Below are positions 1-7,218 of a stretch of 64,000 bases of DNA, piece after piece. Source of the stretch: Micromonospora avicenniae (GTDB lineage: Bacteria > Actinomycetota > Actinomycetes > Mycobacteriales > Micromonosporaceae); the NCBI RefSeq assembly GCF_900156065.1, contig NZ_FTNF01000006.1, positions 186,001 to 250,000 of the forward strand, given 5' to 3'. Position numbers and translations under genes: made by a program. Positions within the stretch are counted from its first letter, which is position 1. The number at the start of each line of letters is the position of its first letter. The notes below the pieces were generated by a model, which saw only the letters and a list, made by a program, of their open reading frames with translations, did not search any database and had not been told where the DNA came from.

Positions 1-48
1 ACGGGGGCTGCTGCGGTGATCCTGCCGATGTTCCAGGGCGCAGGCTAA
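1..48 (+). CDS. possible 3' end of an unidentified gene (partial)
   Basis: Frame 1 is open from the window edge and ends in TAA at 46-48, giving a short hydrophobic tail, TGAAAVILPMFQGAG. It may be the C-terminus of a gene lying outside the window. The fragment is too short for a family call and an open frame of 15 codons is expected by chance in such GC-rich DNA. Confidence 0.2.
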   Translation, partial: TGAAAVILPMFQGAG

Positions 49-300
49 CGTTGCGTAGTAGGGCAGCCGTACTTCGTGATCTGATCTTCTCGGTGGCTGG
101 CCGGCGGACGTGGTGTGCGGGCATGGGAACGGCCACCGCGGAAACACCGATAGATCCACAAACCCTCACGTGCAGATGCCGTCCGGTTGTAAGTACTGGA
201 TGGTGCTATACGAGGATCTGCGTGTAGAGCCTGTGGCGGGCCGGTTCCTACGGGAGTTGGGATTCGGTCGGGACCGCGCCGAGTCGACGGCGCACGACGG

Positions 301-1037
301 ACCCGGCATCCCGGGCGTAAGCCCCTCGACGACCGCAAGGTGTTCTGCGGGATCCGGTTCGTGCTCTACACCGCGATCCCGTGGGAGGTCCTCCCCGCAG
401 GAGTTGGGCTTCGGATCAGGTATGACCTGCTGGCGGCGGCTACGCGATTGGAACGACGCCGGCGTGTGGACCCGACTGCACGAGATACTCCTGGCTCGGT
501 TACGGGCCGCCGACCACCTGGATCTGTCCAGGGCGGTGGTCGACAGCTCCCACGTCCGGGCGCTCAAGGGCGGCCCAAAACCGGTCCGAGCCCGGTCGAC
601 CGCCGCAAACTGGGCTCGAAGCACCACGTCATCACCGACGCGGCCGGTATTCCTCTCGCCGTCACGCTGACCGGCGGCAACCGCCACGACGTCACCCAGT
701 TGCTGCCCTTGACCGACGCCGTCCCACCGATCCGCGGCAAGCGGGGACGGCCGCTACGCAGGCCGCTGAATCTGTTCGCGGACCGGGCGTACGACTCCGA
801 AGCGCACCGTCAGGCGTTGCGGGGCAAGCGCATCTACCCGGCCATTCCGCGTCGTGGTAGCCCATACGGGTCCGGACTCGGGACCCGCCGCTGGGTCGTG
901 GAACAGACCATCGCCCTGTTGCACTGGTTCCGACGCCTACGCATCCGCTGGGAGGTTCGCGACTACATCCACGAGCGTTCCTCAGCCTGGCCTGCGCCAT
1001 CATCTGCTGGCGCAGGCTCCGCATCTCATTGAGTTAG
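301..1037 (+). pseudogene. IS5-family transposase remnant, multiply frameshifted
   Basis: Pieces of one DDE transposase lie in successive frames. PGRKPLDDRKVFCGI and TAIPWEVLP are in frame 1. QELGFGSGMTCWRRLRDWND through AVVDSSHVRALKGGPK is in frame 2, after one extra C near 391-400. KTGPSPVDR through FADRAYDS and WVVEQTIALLHWFRRLRIRW is back in frame 1, after one missing A in the AAAA run near 577. The end, AFLSLACAIICWRRL, is in frame 3 after one missing G near 975, stopping at TAG 1035-1037. All three catalytic acidic positions (VVDSS, ADRAYD, WVVEQ) survive, so it was once active. I found no convincing terminal inverted repeats. Programmed frameshifting could explain the AAAA site but not all three shifts, so it is probably dead. 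Confidence 0.8.
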
Positions 1038-1054
1038 GAGTTCTAAGCGAAGAG

Positions 1055-1086
1055 CCCCTTCCCGACGCCTTCGGCGCGGGAGGGAC
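1055..1086 (-). terminator. hairpin terminator after the tyrosine phosphatase gene
   Basis: Arms CCCCTTCCCG and CGGGAGGGA flank an inner CGCC-TTCG-GGCG stem with a UUCG-type tetraloop. It sits between the IS remnant and the stop of the phosphatase gene on the minus strand. Confidence 0.5.
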
Positions 1087-1121
1087 CCTTCGACGTCGGC
1101 CCCGGCACATGGACCGGCACG

Positions 1122-1862
1122 TCACTCCAACAGGTGTTCGCGGAGCGCGACGAGCTGGGCGTCGGTGACCCCGGCGTGCCGCAGGTAGCCCTCGATCGAG
1201 CCGTACCCGTCCCGCAGCTCGGAGAGGAAGAGCAGCATCGCGTCGGACGGCGAGGCCAGGAACGGCGGTGGCAGCTCCTCGGCGTCCGGCGTGGTGGCGG
1301 CCACCCAGGCGCTGAACCGTTCGGACGCCGCGCTGCTCAACGCGTAGTCCGCGGCGATCTCGTCGTCGGCGACGCCGAGCACGGCCAGGGTCAGTCCGCA
1401 GACGACGCCGGTGCGGTCCTTGCCGGCCACGCAGTGGACCACGGCGGGCGCGTTGGTGGCGTCGGCGATCAGCCCGAGCGCCTCGGCCAGCCCGGCCGTG
1501 CCCGTCTGGGCCAGGTCGGCATAACGGTCGGCCAGGTAGCGCGCCAGGCTCGTGCCCGGCTCCTGCGGCACGTTCCCCCACTCCGCGTGCTCCGGGTGGA
1601 TGTGCCGGTAGGCGAGGCCCGGCCAGTCCGGCACCCGGCCGTCACGCTCCACCTCGTACGGACGGCGCAGGTCGATCACCGTCCGGATGCCGAGGGCGGT
1701 GAACGCCTCCCGGTCGTTCTCGTCGAGCCGGTGCAGCGAGTCCGAGCGGTAGAGCCGCCCCCGGCGTACGGTGCGTCCGTCGTGGCCGGCGTAGCCGCCG
1801 ACATCGCGGAAGTTGAAGATGGTGCCGAACGGGATGTGTCGATCGACCTCGGTGGCGTCCAC
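1122..1862 (-). CDS. tyrosine-protein phosphatase family protein
   Basis: A 246-residue cytoplasmic protein of the bacterial tyrosine/serine phosphatase family (Mycobacterium PtpB-like). The P-loop HCVAGKDRTG at residues 143-152 carries the catalytic Cys144 and Arg150, and the lipid-phosphatase-like Lys and Asp in the loop are typical of the group. The N-terminal NFRDVGGY and RSDSLHRL motifs also fit. The reading frame extends upstream but that part is a shadow of the next gene. I start at the GTG at 1862 because a TACCGT box ends 7 bp before it; a GTG at 1871 is possible. Substrates cannot be inferred; protein or phosphoinositide phosphoesters are usual for the family. Confidence 0.85.
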   Translation of the reverse strand: MDATEVDRHIPFGTIFNFRDVGGYAGHDGRTVRRGRLYRSDSLHRLDENDREAFTALGIRTVIDLRRPYEVERDGRVPDWPGLAYRHIHPEHAEWGNVPQEPGTSLARYLADRYADLAQTGTAGLAEALGLIADATNAPAVVHCVAGKDRTGVVCGLTLAVLGVADDEIAADYALSSAASERFSAWVAATTPDAEELPPPFLASPSDAMLLFLSELRDGYGSIEGYLRHAGVTDAQLVALREHLLE

Positions 1863-1869
1863 GCCTGAC

Positions 1870-1875
1870 ACGGTA
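1870..1875 (-). promoter_or_regulatory. -10 box of the tyrosine phosphatase gene
   Basis: TACCGT read on the minus strand, 7 bp from the GTG at 1862. Transcription would start at or next to the start codon. Confidence 0.4.
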
Positions 1876-1906
1876 CCGGCCGGCGGGGTGGAACCCCACC
1901 GGCCGG
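1876..1906 (-). terminator. imperfect hairpin between PRC-barrel and phosphatase genes
   Basis: Arms CCGGCC (1876-1881) and GGCCGG (1901-1906), plus an inner GGTGG/CCACC stem with a bulge. It lies directly after the PRC-barrel stop codon. There is no T run. Confidence 0.35.
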
Positions 1907-1923
1907 CAGAACAGGAACAACCG

Positions 1924-2382
1924 TCAACGAGCGGTACCCGGCGGGATCGCCGAGTACGTGTCGCTGTAGTAACCACCGAGCTTGTCCCGGTAGGCCGGGT
2001 CGGTGTCGGCGGTCTCGTCGAACTCGGGCGCGGCCTTGATCTGGTCCTTGCTCCGGTCGACGTAGACCTTCCGCTCGTCGTGGTCAACGTGGTTGACGGT
2101 CCCGGCAGGGATCATGACCTTCTTGCCGAAGATCCACGGACCGGTGTCGACCACGAGGTAGCTGGAACTCACCTCGTGGCTGGACCGGTCCACCTTGCCG
2201 ATGCCGCCGTCCTGCGCCTCCACCTTGTAGCCCACCAGGTCGACGCCGGTCACCCCGGCATCGTCCCGGTACCGCCAGGGGTCGAAGGTGCCGCCGGGTG
2301 TGCCACCCGGGAAGGCGCCGCCGCCACCTGGTACGAGCGGGTCCGGCGTCCCGTGGGTCGTTCGAGGGTCGAGCCGCTCCAT
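1924..2382 (-). CDS. PRC-barrel domain protein
   Basis: A 152-residue soluble protein. A Gly/Pro-rich N-terminus (residues 1-40) is followed by a PRC-barrel core from about residue 44, with DLVGYKVEAQDGGIGKVD, SSYLVVDTGPWIFGKKVMIPAGTV and a short charged tail. PRC-barrels are beta-barrel modules found in RimM and photosynthetic reaction centre H subunits; stand-alone actinobacterial copies are common and mostly uncharacterised. The ATG at 2382 has a good AGAGGAG ribosome site about 8 bp upstream. It runs in the same direction as the phosphatase gene with a hairpin between them, so they are probably separate transcripts. Confidence 0.8.
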   Translation of the reverse strand: MERLDPRTTHGTPDPLVPGGGGAFPGGTPGGTFDPWRYRDDAGVTGVDLVGYKVEAQDGGIGKVDRSSHEVSSSYLVVDTGPWIFGKKVMIPAGTVNHVDHDERKVYVDRSKDQIKAAPEFDETADTDPAYRDKLGGYYSDTYSAIPPGTAR

Positions 2383-2505
2383 GGCGTTTCACTCCTCTAC
2401 TCGACTGATCGGGGGTGGTGCCCTGTCAGTCCCATGTCCTACCCACTGTCGAGATCGCTACACCGGAAGTGTTCACGTAAACCTGCCGAGGACCGTCGGC
2501 GGTGC

Positions 2506-3036
2506 TCAGGCCAGCGCGGACTCCGCGTCGTACGCGACAGCGGTGGCGTACACCACGGACGCGATCCGGAGCGCCTCGTTCACCTGGTCGGCTCCGACGC
2601 CGGCGGCGCGCAGCTTCTTCTCGTGTGACTCCAGACAGACCTCGCAGCCGTTGACCGCCGACACGGCGAGGCACCAGAGCTCGAAGTCCACCTTCGCCAC
2701 ACCCGGTCGGGCGACGATCTGCATCCGGAGCCGGGCGGGGATCGTCCGGTACGCCTCGTCGCCGAGCATGTGCTTGGACCGGTAGTAGACGTTGGTCATC
2801 GCCATGATGGTGGCCGCGCCCTTGGCCGCGTCGACCGCCTCCGGTGTGAGGTGCCCGGCCGCCTCGGCGGCGATCTCCCTCAGCACCACCGGATTCCGGG
2901 CCGCCACCGCGCACGCCAACGCCGTGCCCCACGACTGTGCCGGTGTGAGCAGCGAGTTCTCGACTGTCGAGCCGAGGTTGAGCGCGATGTCCCTGGCGTA
3001 TCCGGGCAGCCCTGCCCTGATCCCGTCGACTCCCAC
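2506..3036 (-). CDS. ahpD: alkyl hydroperoxidase AhpD
   Basis: A 176-residue carboxymuconolactone-decarboxylase-fold peroxidase, the same length as mycobacterial AhpD. The redox pair is CEVC (Cys131, Cys134) with His138 in the ESHEK motif; Glu119 of FEL and the NVYYRSKHML segment also match AhpD. The family reduces the peroxiredoxin AhpC, drawing electrons from dihydrolipoamide via SucB/Lpd, and has weak peroxidase activity itself. I chose the GTG at 3036 because MGVDGIRAGLPGYARDI aligns with the known AhpD N-terminus; the frame is open further upstream but the extension does not resemble AhpD. The start lies one base after the stop of an apparent ahpC remnant, so the usual partner seems to have been lost here. 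Confidence 0.9.
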   Translation of the reverse strand: MGVDGIRAGLPGYARDIALNLGSTVENSLLTPAQSWGTALACAVAARNPVVLREIAAEAAGHLTPEAVDAAKGAATIMAMTNVYYRSKHMLGDEAYRTIPARLRMQIVARPGVAKVDFELWCLAVSAVNGCEVCLESHEKKLRAAGVGADQVNEALRIASVVYATAVAYDAESALA

Positions 3037-3037
3037 G

Positions 3038-3172
3038 TCAGGCCCCGGCCGACAGGTACCGCGCAGTGGTGTCGTCCCCGTCGCGCGAGCAGGAGCGCTC
3101 GGCCCGGTGGCCGTCGGAGACGACGCGGGCAGTGGGGTCGTACGCGTGGATGCGACCACCGACAGTGAGCAA
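3038..3172 (-). pseudogene. probable ahpC remnant (internal deletion)
   Basis: A 44-codon frame starts at TTG 3172 with GGAGGA just upstream, and ends in TGA one base before the ahpD GTG. Its first residues LLTVGGRIHAYDPTARVV resemble the AhpC/peroxiredoxin start (LLTIGDQFPAYQLTA in the mycobacterial protein as I recall it), and its end YLSAGA resembles the AhpC tail. The whole catalytic core, including the VCPTE cysteine motif, is absent. In most actinobacteria ahpC sits exactly here. The match is short, so it could be coincidence; the position makes it more likely than not. Confidence 0.4.
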
Positions 3173-3379
3173 GGGTCCTCCCGGTTGAGCGTCGAGCAGC
3201 CGTCGAACCGGCCAGACCGATCCTCCACCCGGGTGCCTGGCAAAGGCATGTGAAGCAGGTCACGAGGTGGGCCTTCGCCCTTGTGGATGCGGGTCGGTGC
3301 GATGCCGCGGCCGCCGATGTTGTCCCGACATGTGGATTGCGCTTCCCAAAATCAACAACCGAGTGGAAGAGTACTCAAC

Positions 3380-3412
3380 GTGACCAGCAACGCCCTGATT
3401 CTTAGCAACTAG
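3380..3412 (+). CDS. leader peptide of the cimA attenuator
   Basis: A 10-residue frame, VTSNALILSN, starts at GTG 3380 with GGAAGA about 9 bp upstream and ends at TAG 3410-3412. It contains consecutive Leu-Ile-Leu codons (CTG ATT CTT), two of which (ATT and CTT) are rare in this GC-rich genome. A strong terminator follows at 3440-3470 and cimA starts at 3536. The layout matches branched-chain amino-acid leader peptides such as those of ilvB and leuA, where ribosome stalling on Leu or Ile codons decides terminator formation. Confidence 0.75.
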   Translation: MTSNALILSN

Positions 3413-3470
3413 CGCGCCGGCCCGCCCGCCGAGCGCGCAGACCTCCCGCATCGGCGGGGGGTCTTTTTGT
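3412..3470 (+). promoter_or_regulatory. transcription attenuator upstream of cimA
   Basis: Terminator arms GACCTCCCGC (3440-3449) and GCGGGGGGTC (3454-3463) are followed by a TCTTTTTGT run. An alternative pairing exists between CCCGCCG (3425-3431) and CGGCGGG (3452-3458), which would disrupt the terminator. A further stem, GCGCG (3412-3416) with CGCGC (3434-3438), begins right at the leader-peptide stop. This is the pause/antiterminator/terminator arrangement of ribosome-mediated attenuation: stalling at the Leu-Ile-Leu codons would favour the antiterminator and cimA expression. Confidence 0.75.
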
Positions 3471-3535
3471 TGCTCTCGCGGCCCGGACCTGCCGTGCCCC
3501 CGCTCGCCCGTTCCCCGTACCCAGAAAGGCACGCT

Positions 3536-5119
3536 ATGACGTTCCAGGTCTACGACACGACGTTGCGTGATGGCGCGCAGCGCGAGGGGCTCAGCTACTC
3601 GGTGGTCGACAAGCTGGCCGTGGCCCGGCTGCTCGACGAGTTCGGCGTCGGGTTCATCGAGGGCGGCTGGCCCGGTGCGGTGCCGAAGGACACCGAGTTC
3701 TTCCGGCGCGCGCGTACCGAACTCGACCTGCGGCACGCGCTGCTCGTCGCGTTCGGCGCGACCCGCCGGGCCGGTGTCGCGGTCACCGGGGACCCGCAGG
3801 TGCGCGCGCTGCTCGACGCGGAGACGCCGGCGGTGACGCTTGTCGCCAAGGCCGATCTGCGGCACGTCGAACGGGCGCTGCGTACCACCGGGGCCGAGAA
3901 CCTCGCGATGGTCCAGGACACCGTGGCGTACCTGGTCGCCGAGGGGCGCCGGGTCTTCGTCGACGGCGAGCACTTCTTCGACGGCTACCGGCAGGATCCC
4001 GCGTACGCCGCCGCGGTGGTGGAGACCGCGCTGGCCGCCGGCGCCGAGGTGATGGTGCTCTGCGACACCAACGGCGGGATGCTCCCGTCCCAGGTCACGG
4101 CTGCGATCACCGACCTGACCGCCCGGCTCGGCGTCGGCCCCGAGCGGCTCGGCATCCACTGCCAGAACGACACCGCGTGCGCGGTGGCGAACACCGTGGC
4201 CGCCGTCGAGGCCGGGGTCCGGCACTTCCAGGGCACCGCGAACGGCTACGGCGAACGGCCGGGCAACGCCGACCTCTTCGCGGTGGTCGCCAACCTCCAA
4301 CTCAAGCTCGGGCTACCCGTCCTACCAGCGGGCTGCCTGGAACAGATGGTGCGGGTCTCGCACGCCATCGCCGAGATCGCCAACATCGCTCCCGACACCC
4401 ATCAGGCGTACGTCGGGGCCGCCGCCTTCGCCCACAAGGCAGGGCTGCACGCGAGCGCGATCAAGGTCGACCCGTTGCTCTACAACCACGTGGACCCGTC
4501 CGTAGTGGGCAACGACATGCGGATCCTGGTAACCGAGATGGCCGGCCGGGCCAGCGTCGAGCTCAAGAGCCGCGAGCTCGGGCTGGACCTGGCCGGTCAT
4601 CCGGAGACCCTGTCCCGGGTGACCCGACGGGTCAAGGAGCTGGAGGCGGGCGGCTGGTCGTTCGAGGCGGCGGACGCCTCGTTCGAGCTGCTGGTCCGCT
4701 CCGAGCTGCCGGAGGGCGCGCCGGCCCGGCCGTTCGCCCTCGAGTCGTACCGCGTCCTCGTCGAGCACCGCGAGGACGGCTCGGTGATGTCCGAGGCCAC
4801 CGTCAAGATCCGCGTACGCGGTGAGCGGGTGATCGCCACCGCCGAGGGGAACGGCCCGGTCAACGCCCTGGACGAGGCGCTGCGGGTCGGTCTGGTGCGG
4901 CACTACCCGGAGCTGCGCGAGTTCGAGCTGGCCGATTACAAGGTGCGCATCCTCGACGGCAGCAGCGGCACGGACGCGGTGACCCGCGTGCTGCTGGAGA
5001 CGGCCGACGGCGCGGGCCGGGACTGGACCACGGTCGGCGTGCACCCGAACGTGGTCGAGGCGAGCTGGCACGCCCTCGTCGACGCGATGACCTACGGCCT
5101 CGCGCGGGCCCGGGTCTGA
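3536..5119 (+). CDS. cimA: (R)-citramalate synthase
   Basis: A 527-residue enzyme of the isopropylmalate/homocitrate/citramalate synthase family that condenses acetyl-CoA with pyruvate to citramalate, the entry to threonine-independent isoleucine synthesis. The HMGL-like TIM barrel starts with VYDTTLRDGAQREG (residues 5-18). The metal-site region reads GIHCQNDTACAVAN (His208), then GYGERPGNAD follows, and a C-terminal LeuA-type allosteric domain runs from about residue 390 (ALESYRVLVEHREDGS). 2-isopropylmalate synthase is less likely because the barrel motifs and domain order follow the CimA pattern. The ATG at 3536 has AGAAAGG upstream; the longer open frame would begin inside the terminator. 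The 3' end overlaps the convergent EEP gene by 28 bp. The attenuator upstream implies control by Leu/Ile supply. Confidence 0.9.
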   Translation: MTFQVYDTTLRDGAQREGLSYSVVDKLAVARLLDEFGVGFIEGGWPGAVPKDTEFFRRARTELDLRHALLVAFGATRRAGVAVTGDPQVRALLDAETPAVTLVAKADLRHVERALRTTGAENLAMVQDTVAYLVAEGRRVFVDGEHFFDGYRQDPAYAAAVVETALAAGAEVMVLCDTNGGMLPSQVTAAITDLTARLGVGPERLGIHCQNDTACAVANTVAAVEAGVRHFQGTANGYGERPGNADLFAVVANLQLKLGLPVLPAGCLEQMVRVSHAIAEIANIAPDTHQAYVGAAAFAHKAGLHASAIKVDPLLYNHVDPSVVGNDMRILVTEMAGRASVELKSRELGLDLAGHPETLSRVTRRVKELEAGGWSFEAADASFELLVRSELPEGAPARPFALESYRVLVEHREDGSVMSEATVKIRVRGERVIATAEGNGPVNALDEALRVGLVRHYPELREFELADYKVRILDGSSGTDAVTRVLLETADGAGRDWTTVGVHPNVVEASWHALVDAMTYGLARARV

Positions 5120-6159
5120 CCTGTCGTCGCGCGGGCCGTCCAGGTCGGAGCGCTCGTCCCCGCCCGAGCCGGGAGGGCCAGGGTGGCCAGGACCGCGCGG
5201 TGGTCGCTGCCGGGCAGGCGGAACACGTCGACCGACCGGGCGGCGATCCGGCGGTCGACCAGGACGTGGTCGATGGTGACCGGAGGGATCAGGTCGCCGT
5301 CGTACGGGCCCCACGTGCCGGTCAGCCCCCGGCCGGTGGCGTCGGCCGCGTCCACGTAGCCGGTGCGCAGCAGGGCACGAAGCGGACCGTGGTCGAGCGT
5401 CGCGTTGAAGTCCCCGGCGAGGATCCGCAGCATCCCGTCGGGGGTGGCCGGTGGCTGCGCCGCCAGATCGGTGCGCCAGAAGTCCACCTGGTCGACGGCG
5501 TACGGGGCGGCGGGATGGGCGGACTCCACCCGCACCGGCGGCGCACCCGCGACGGCGATCGTGCCGAAAGCCTGGGTGAAGCCCCAGGCGCCGCGGTTGT
5601 GGCGTACCCCCACGTCGCCGATCGGGAAGCGCGAGTAGAGACCGGACCCGGGCGTGCCGTCGAGGGCGTTGAGCTGCCGGTGCGGCAGCAGCCGATCGAG
5701 CCCGAGCCGGTCGAGTTCGGCCCGCGCCGCGGGGGTGAACTCCTGCACGGCCAGCACGTCGACCTGCTGGGCGCGGACCAGTTCGACCAGGGTGTGCGGA
5801 TCCGCGGCTCCGGCGAGCAGGTTGGCGGTGAGCAGTCGTACGGTCGGGCCGCTGGCCGTGGGTTGCGCCGAGGGCAGTGCCCGGGGCGCCACCACCGCCA
5901 CGAGCGCGACCGTGGCCACGGCCGCGACCAGCGCGGGCCGGCGGCGCCTCAGGACGAGCGTCAGCACCAGAGGTAGCGGGCTCCAGGCCGCGACGTACGG
6001 AGTGAAGGCCAGCGCCTGCACGAGTGGCCCGCGGTCCAGCCCGACGAGCCGGAGGGCGGCCCAGGCGGCACCGGGCACCACGGCGAGCCAGCACAGCGCG
6101 CCGACCATCAGTCGCCGCCGGCGGCTGACCGGCCGTCGCTCCCGCAAATCGACGATCAT
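5092..6159 (-). CDS. membrane-anchored endonuclease/exonuclease/phosphatase family protein
   Basis: A 355-residue protein. Residues 1-100 hold about three hydrophobic segments (LMVGALCWLAVVPGAAWAAL, the following WSPLPLVLTLVL, and ALVAAVATVALVAVV). From about residue 105 there is an EEP domain with LLTANLL, VLAVQE, SRFPIGD, LAGDFNAT, TIDHVLV and GSDHRAV, the usual metal-binding and catalytic positions. The domain should face outside the membrane. The fold covers phosphodiesterases and nucleases (sphingomyelinase- and DNase I-like); the substrate is unknown. A TAGGTT box lies 6 bp before the ATG, suggesting a leaderless transcript. The gene converges on cimA and overlaps its last 28 bp. Confidence 0.8.
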   Translation of the reverse strand: MIVDLRERRPVSRRRRLMVGALCWLAVVPGAAWAALRLVGLDRGPLVQALAFTPYVAAWSPLPLVLTLVLRRRRPALVAAVATVALVAVVAPRALPSAQPTASGPTVRLLTANLLAGAADPHTLVELVRAQQVDVLAVQEFTPAARAELDRLGLDRLLPHRQLNALDGTPGSGLYSRFPIGDVGVRHNRGAWGFTQAFGTIAVAGAPPVRVESAHPAAPYAVDQVDFWRTDLAAQPPATPDGMLRILAGDFNATLDHGPLRALLRTGYVDAADATGRGLTGTWGPYDGDLIPPVTIDHVLVDRRIAARSVDVFRLPGSDHRAVLATLALPARAGTSAPTWTARATTGQTRARARP

Positions 6160-6165
6160 GGGGGC

Positions 6166-6171
6166 AACCTA
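6166..6171 (-). promoter_or_regulatory. -10 box of the EEP gene
   Basis: TAGGTT on the minus strand, 6 bp from the ATG at 6159. Confidence 0.45.
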
Positions 6172-6294
6172 TCCCAGCGTGGTCGCCCGAGTGGGGATCG
6201 CATGGTCCCGAGCGCATTTTCGTGAATGCTCCTGAGTTCGTCTTTCACAATTCTCGTGACAGGTGTCAGACAATTTTGCGGGTTGGTTCAGCTA

Positions 6295-6324
6295 TTGACC
6301 GGACGCTTTTTGCGATGCTACGTT
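6295..6324 (+). promoter_or_regulatory. promoter and long leader of the secreted-protein gene
   Basis: TTGACC (6295-6300), 18 bp, then TACGTT (6319-6324). Transcription would begin near 6331, leaving a leader of almost 200 nt before the ATG at 6527. The leader is unusually AT-rich for this genome and contains the inverted repeat CTGAG/CTCAG (about 6350-6371). The remaining non-coding DNA from 6160 to 6294 holds the EEP promoter and nothing else I recognise. Confidence 0.5.
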
Positions 6325-6526
6325 TCCACTTGGTCGGAGCATCGCCACGCTGAGTAGTAATACCTGCTCAGAGTGGATGTTGATCATCGGGAAACCTGGT
6401 ATTGAAGGTGCGCTGGATCTTATTTTCCGGTGATTTGTCTCGGGGCTGCCCGACGGTAAGAGGGCACTGACCGTCCCGCCGGAGCGGGTCGGCCGAATTC
6501 GCACGGTCACACAAGGGGGACCTGTC

Positions 6527-7024
6527 ATGACCAAACCATTCCGACGTAAGGCGATCGCTGTCGCGTTCGCCGTCCTCGGGCTCACCCTCGCCGGGGGCGG
6601 CATCGCCATCGCTCAGCCCGCCGCACAGGCGCCCGGCCAGCCGGCAGCCCGCGCGAGCAGCAGTCAGCCGGCGGTGACGGCGGAGGCGACCCGCTCGGCG
6701 CGGGCCGCGCTCAAGGCCGGCGTGGGCACGCTCGCGGCGAGCAATGTCGGCACCGTCGTCAACGCCAACGGCACCAAGGCGCGCGGCACCGGCTACGTGA
6801 TCAAGTACGGCACCGGCCAGTACGAGGTCCAGTACGGCTACGTCGTCAGCTCCGGCGTCTACCAGGCCACCATCGGCCGCCCGGACGCCTGCTGCATCCC
6901 GCCGGGCGGGGAGATCGTGGTGGCCCCGCGACTCAGCACCCCGAACGCGGTCTTCATCCAGACCCGCAACTCCGCCGGCACCCCGGTCGACCTGCCGTTC
7001 CACCTGGTCGTCCACACCTACTGA
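6527..7024 (+). CDS. secreted protein of unknown function
   Basis: A 165-residue protein with a classic Sec signal peptide: KPFRRK, then a hydrophobic run (VAFAVLGLTLAGGGIAIA), with likely cleavage after the AQPA region near residue 30. An Ala/Pro/Ser-rich linker (about 30-65) leads to a compact domain with many Gly, Tyr and Val residues, suggesting beta structure (GTGYVIKYGTGQYEVQYGYV, then ATIGRPDACCIPPGGEIVV). A CC pair sits in the middle. I do not recognise the family. The ATG at 6527 has GGGGGACC upstream. A strong hairpin follows the stop, so it is a single-gene transcript with a long leader. Confidence 0.7.
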   Translation: MTKPFRRKAIAVAFAVLGLTLAGGGIAIAQPAAQAPGQPAARASSSQPAVTAEATRSARAALKAGVGTLAASNVGTVVNANGTKARGTGYVIKYGTGQYEVQYGYVVSSGVYQATIGRPDACCIPPGGEIVVAPRLSTPNAVFIQTRNSAGTPVDLPFHLVVHTY

Positions 7025-7036
7025 CGGCATCCGGCG

Positions 7037-7068
7037 CCGGCCCCCGCGCACACGTGCGCGGGGGCCGG
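7037..7068 (+). terminator. strong hairpin terminator after the secreted-protein gene
   Basis: Perfect 15-bp arms, CCGGCCCCCGCGCAC and GTGCGCGGGGGCCGG, followed by TT. Confidence 0.75.
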
Positions 7069-7218
7069 TTCGTGCCCGACGTATCCGGTCTGTAGCTGCC
7101 CGTACCGCTCCGAGCGCCCGTCCACCGTTCGGGCGGATCATTCCATCCGGTCACCAAACGCCCGGCCAGGGGCCCACAATCCGACGTTTGTCGCGCGACC
7201 GCCCGGGAAGCAAGCACC

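Noticed and set aside
4322..6217. A 631-codon minus-strand frame over cimA and the EEP gene
   Set aside because: The EEP gene in another frame has the real motifs; this product is Arg/Pro-rich and featureless.
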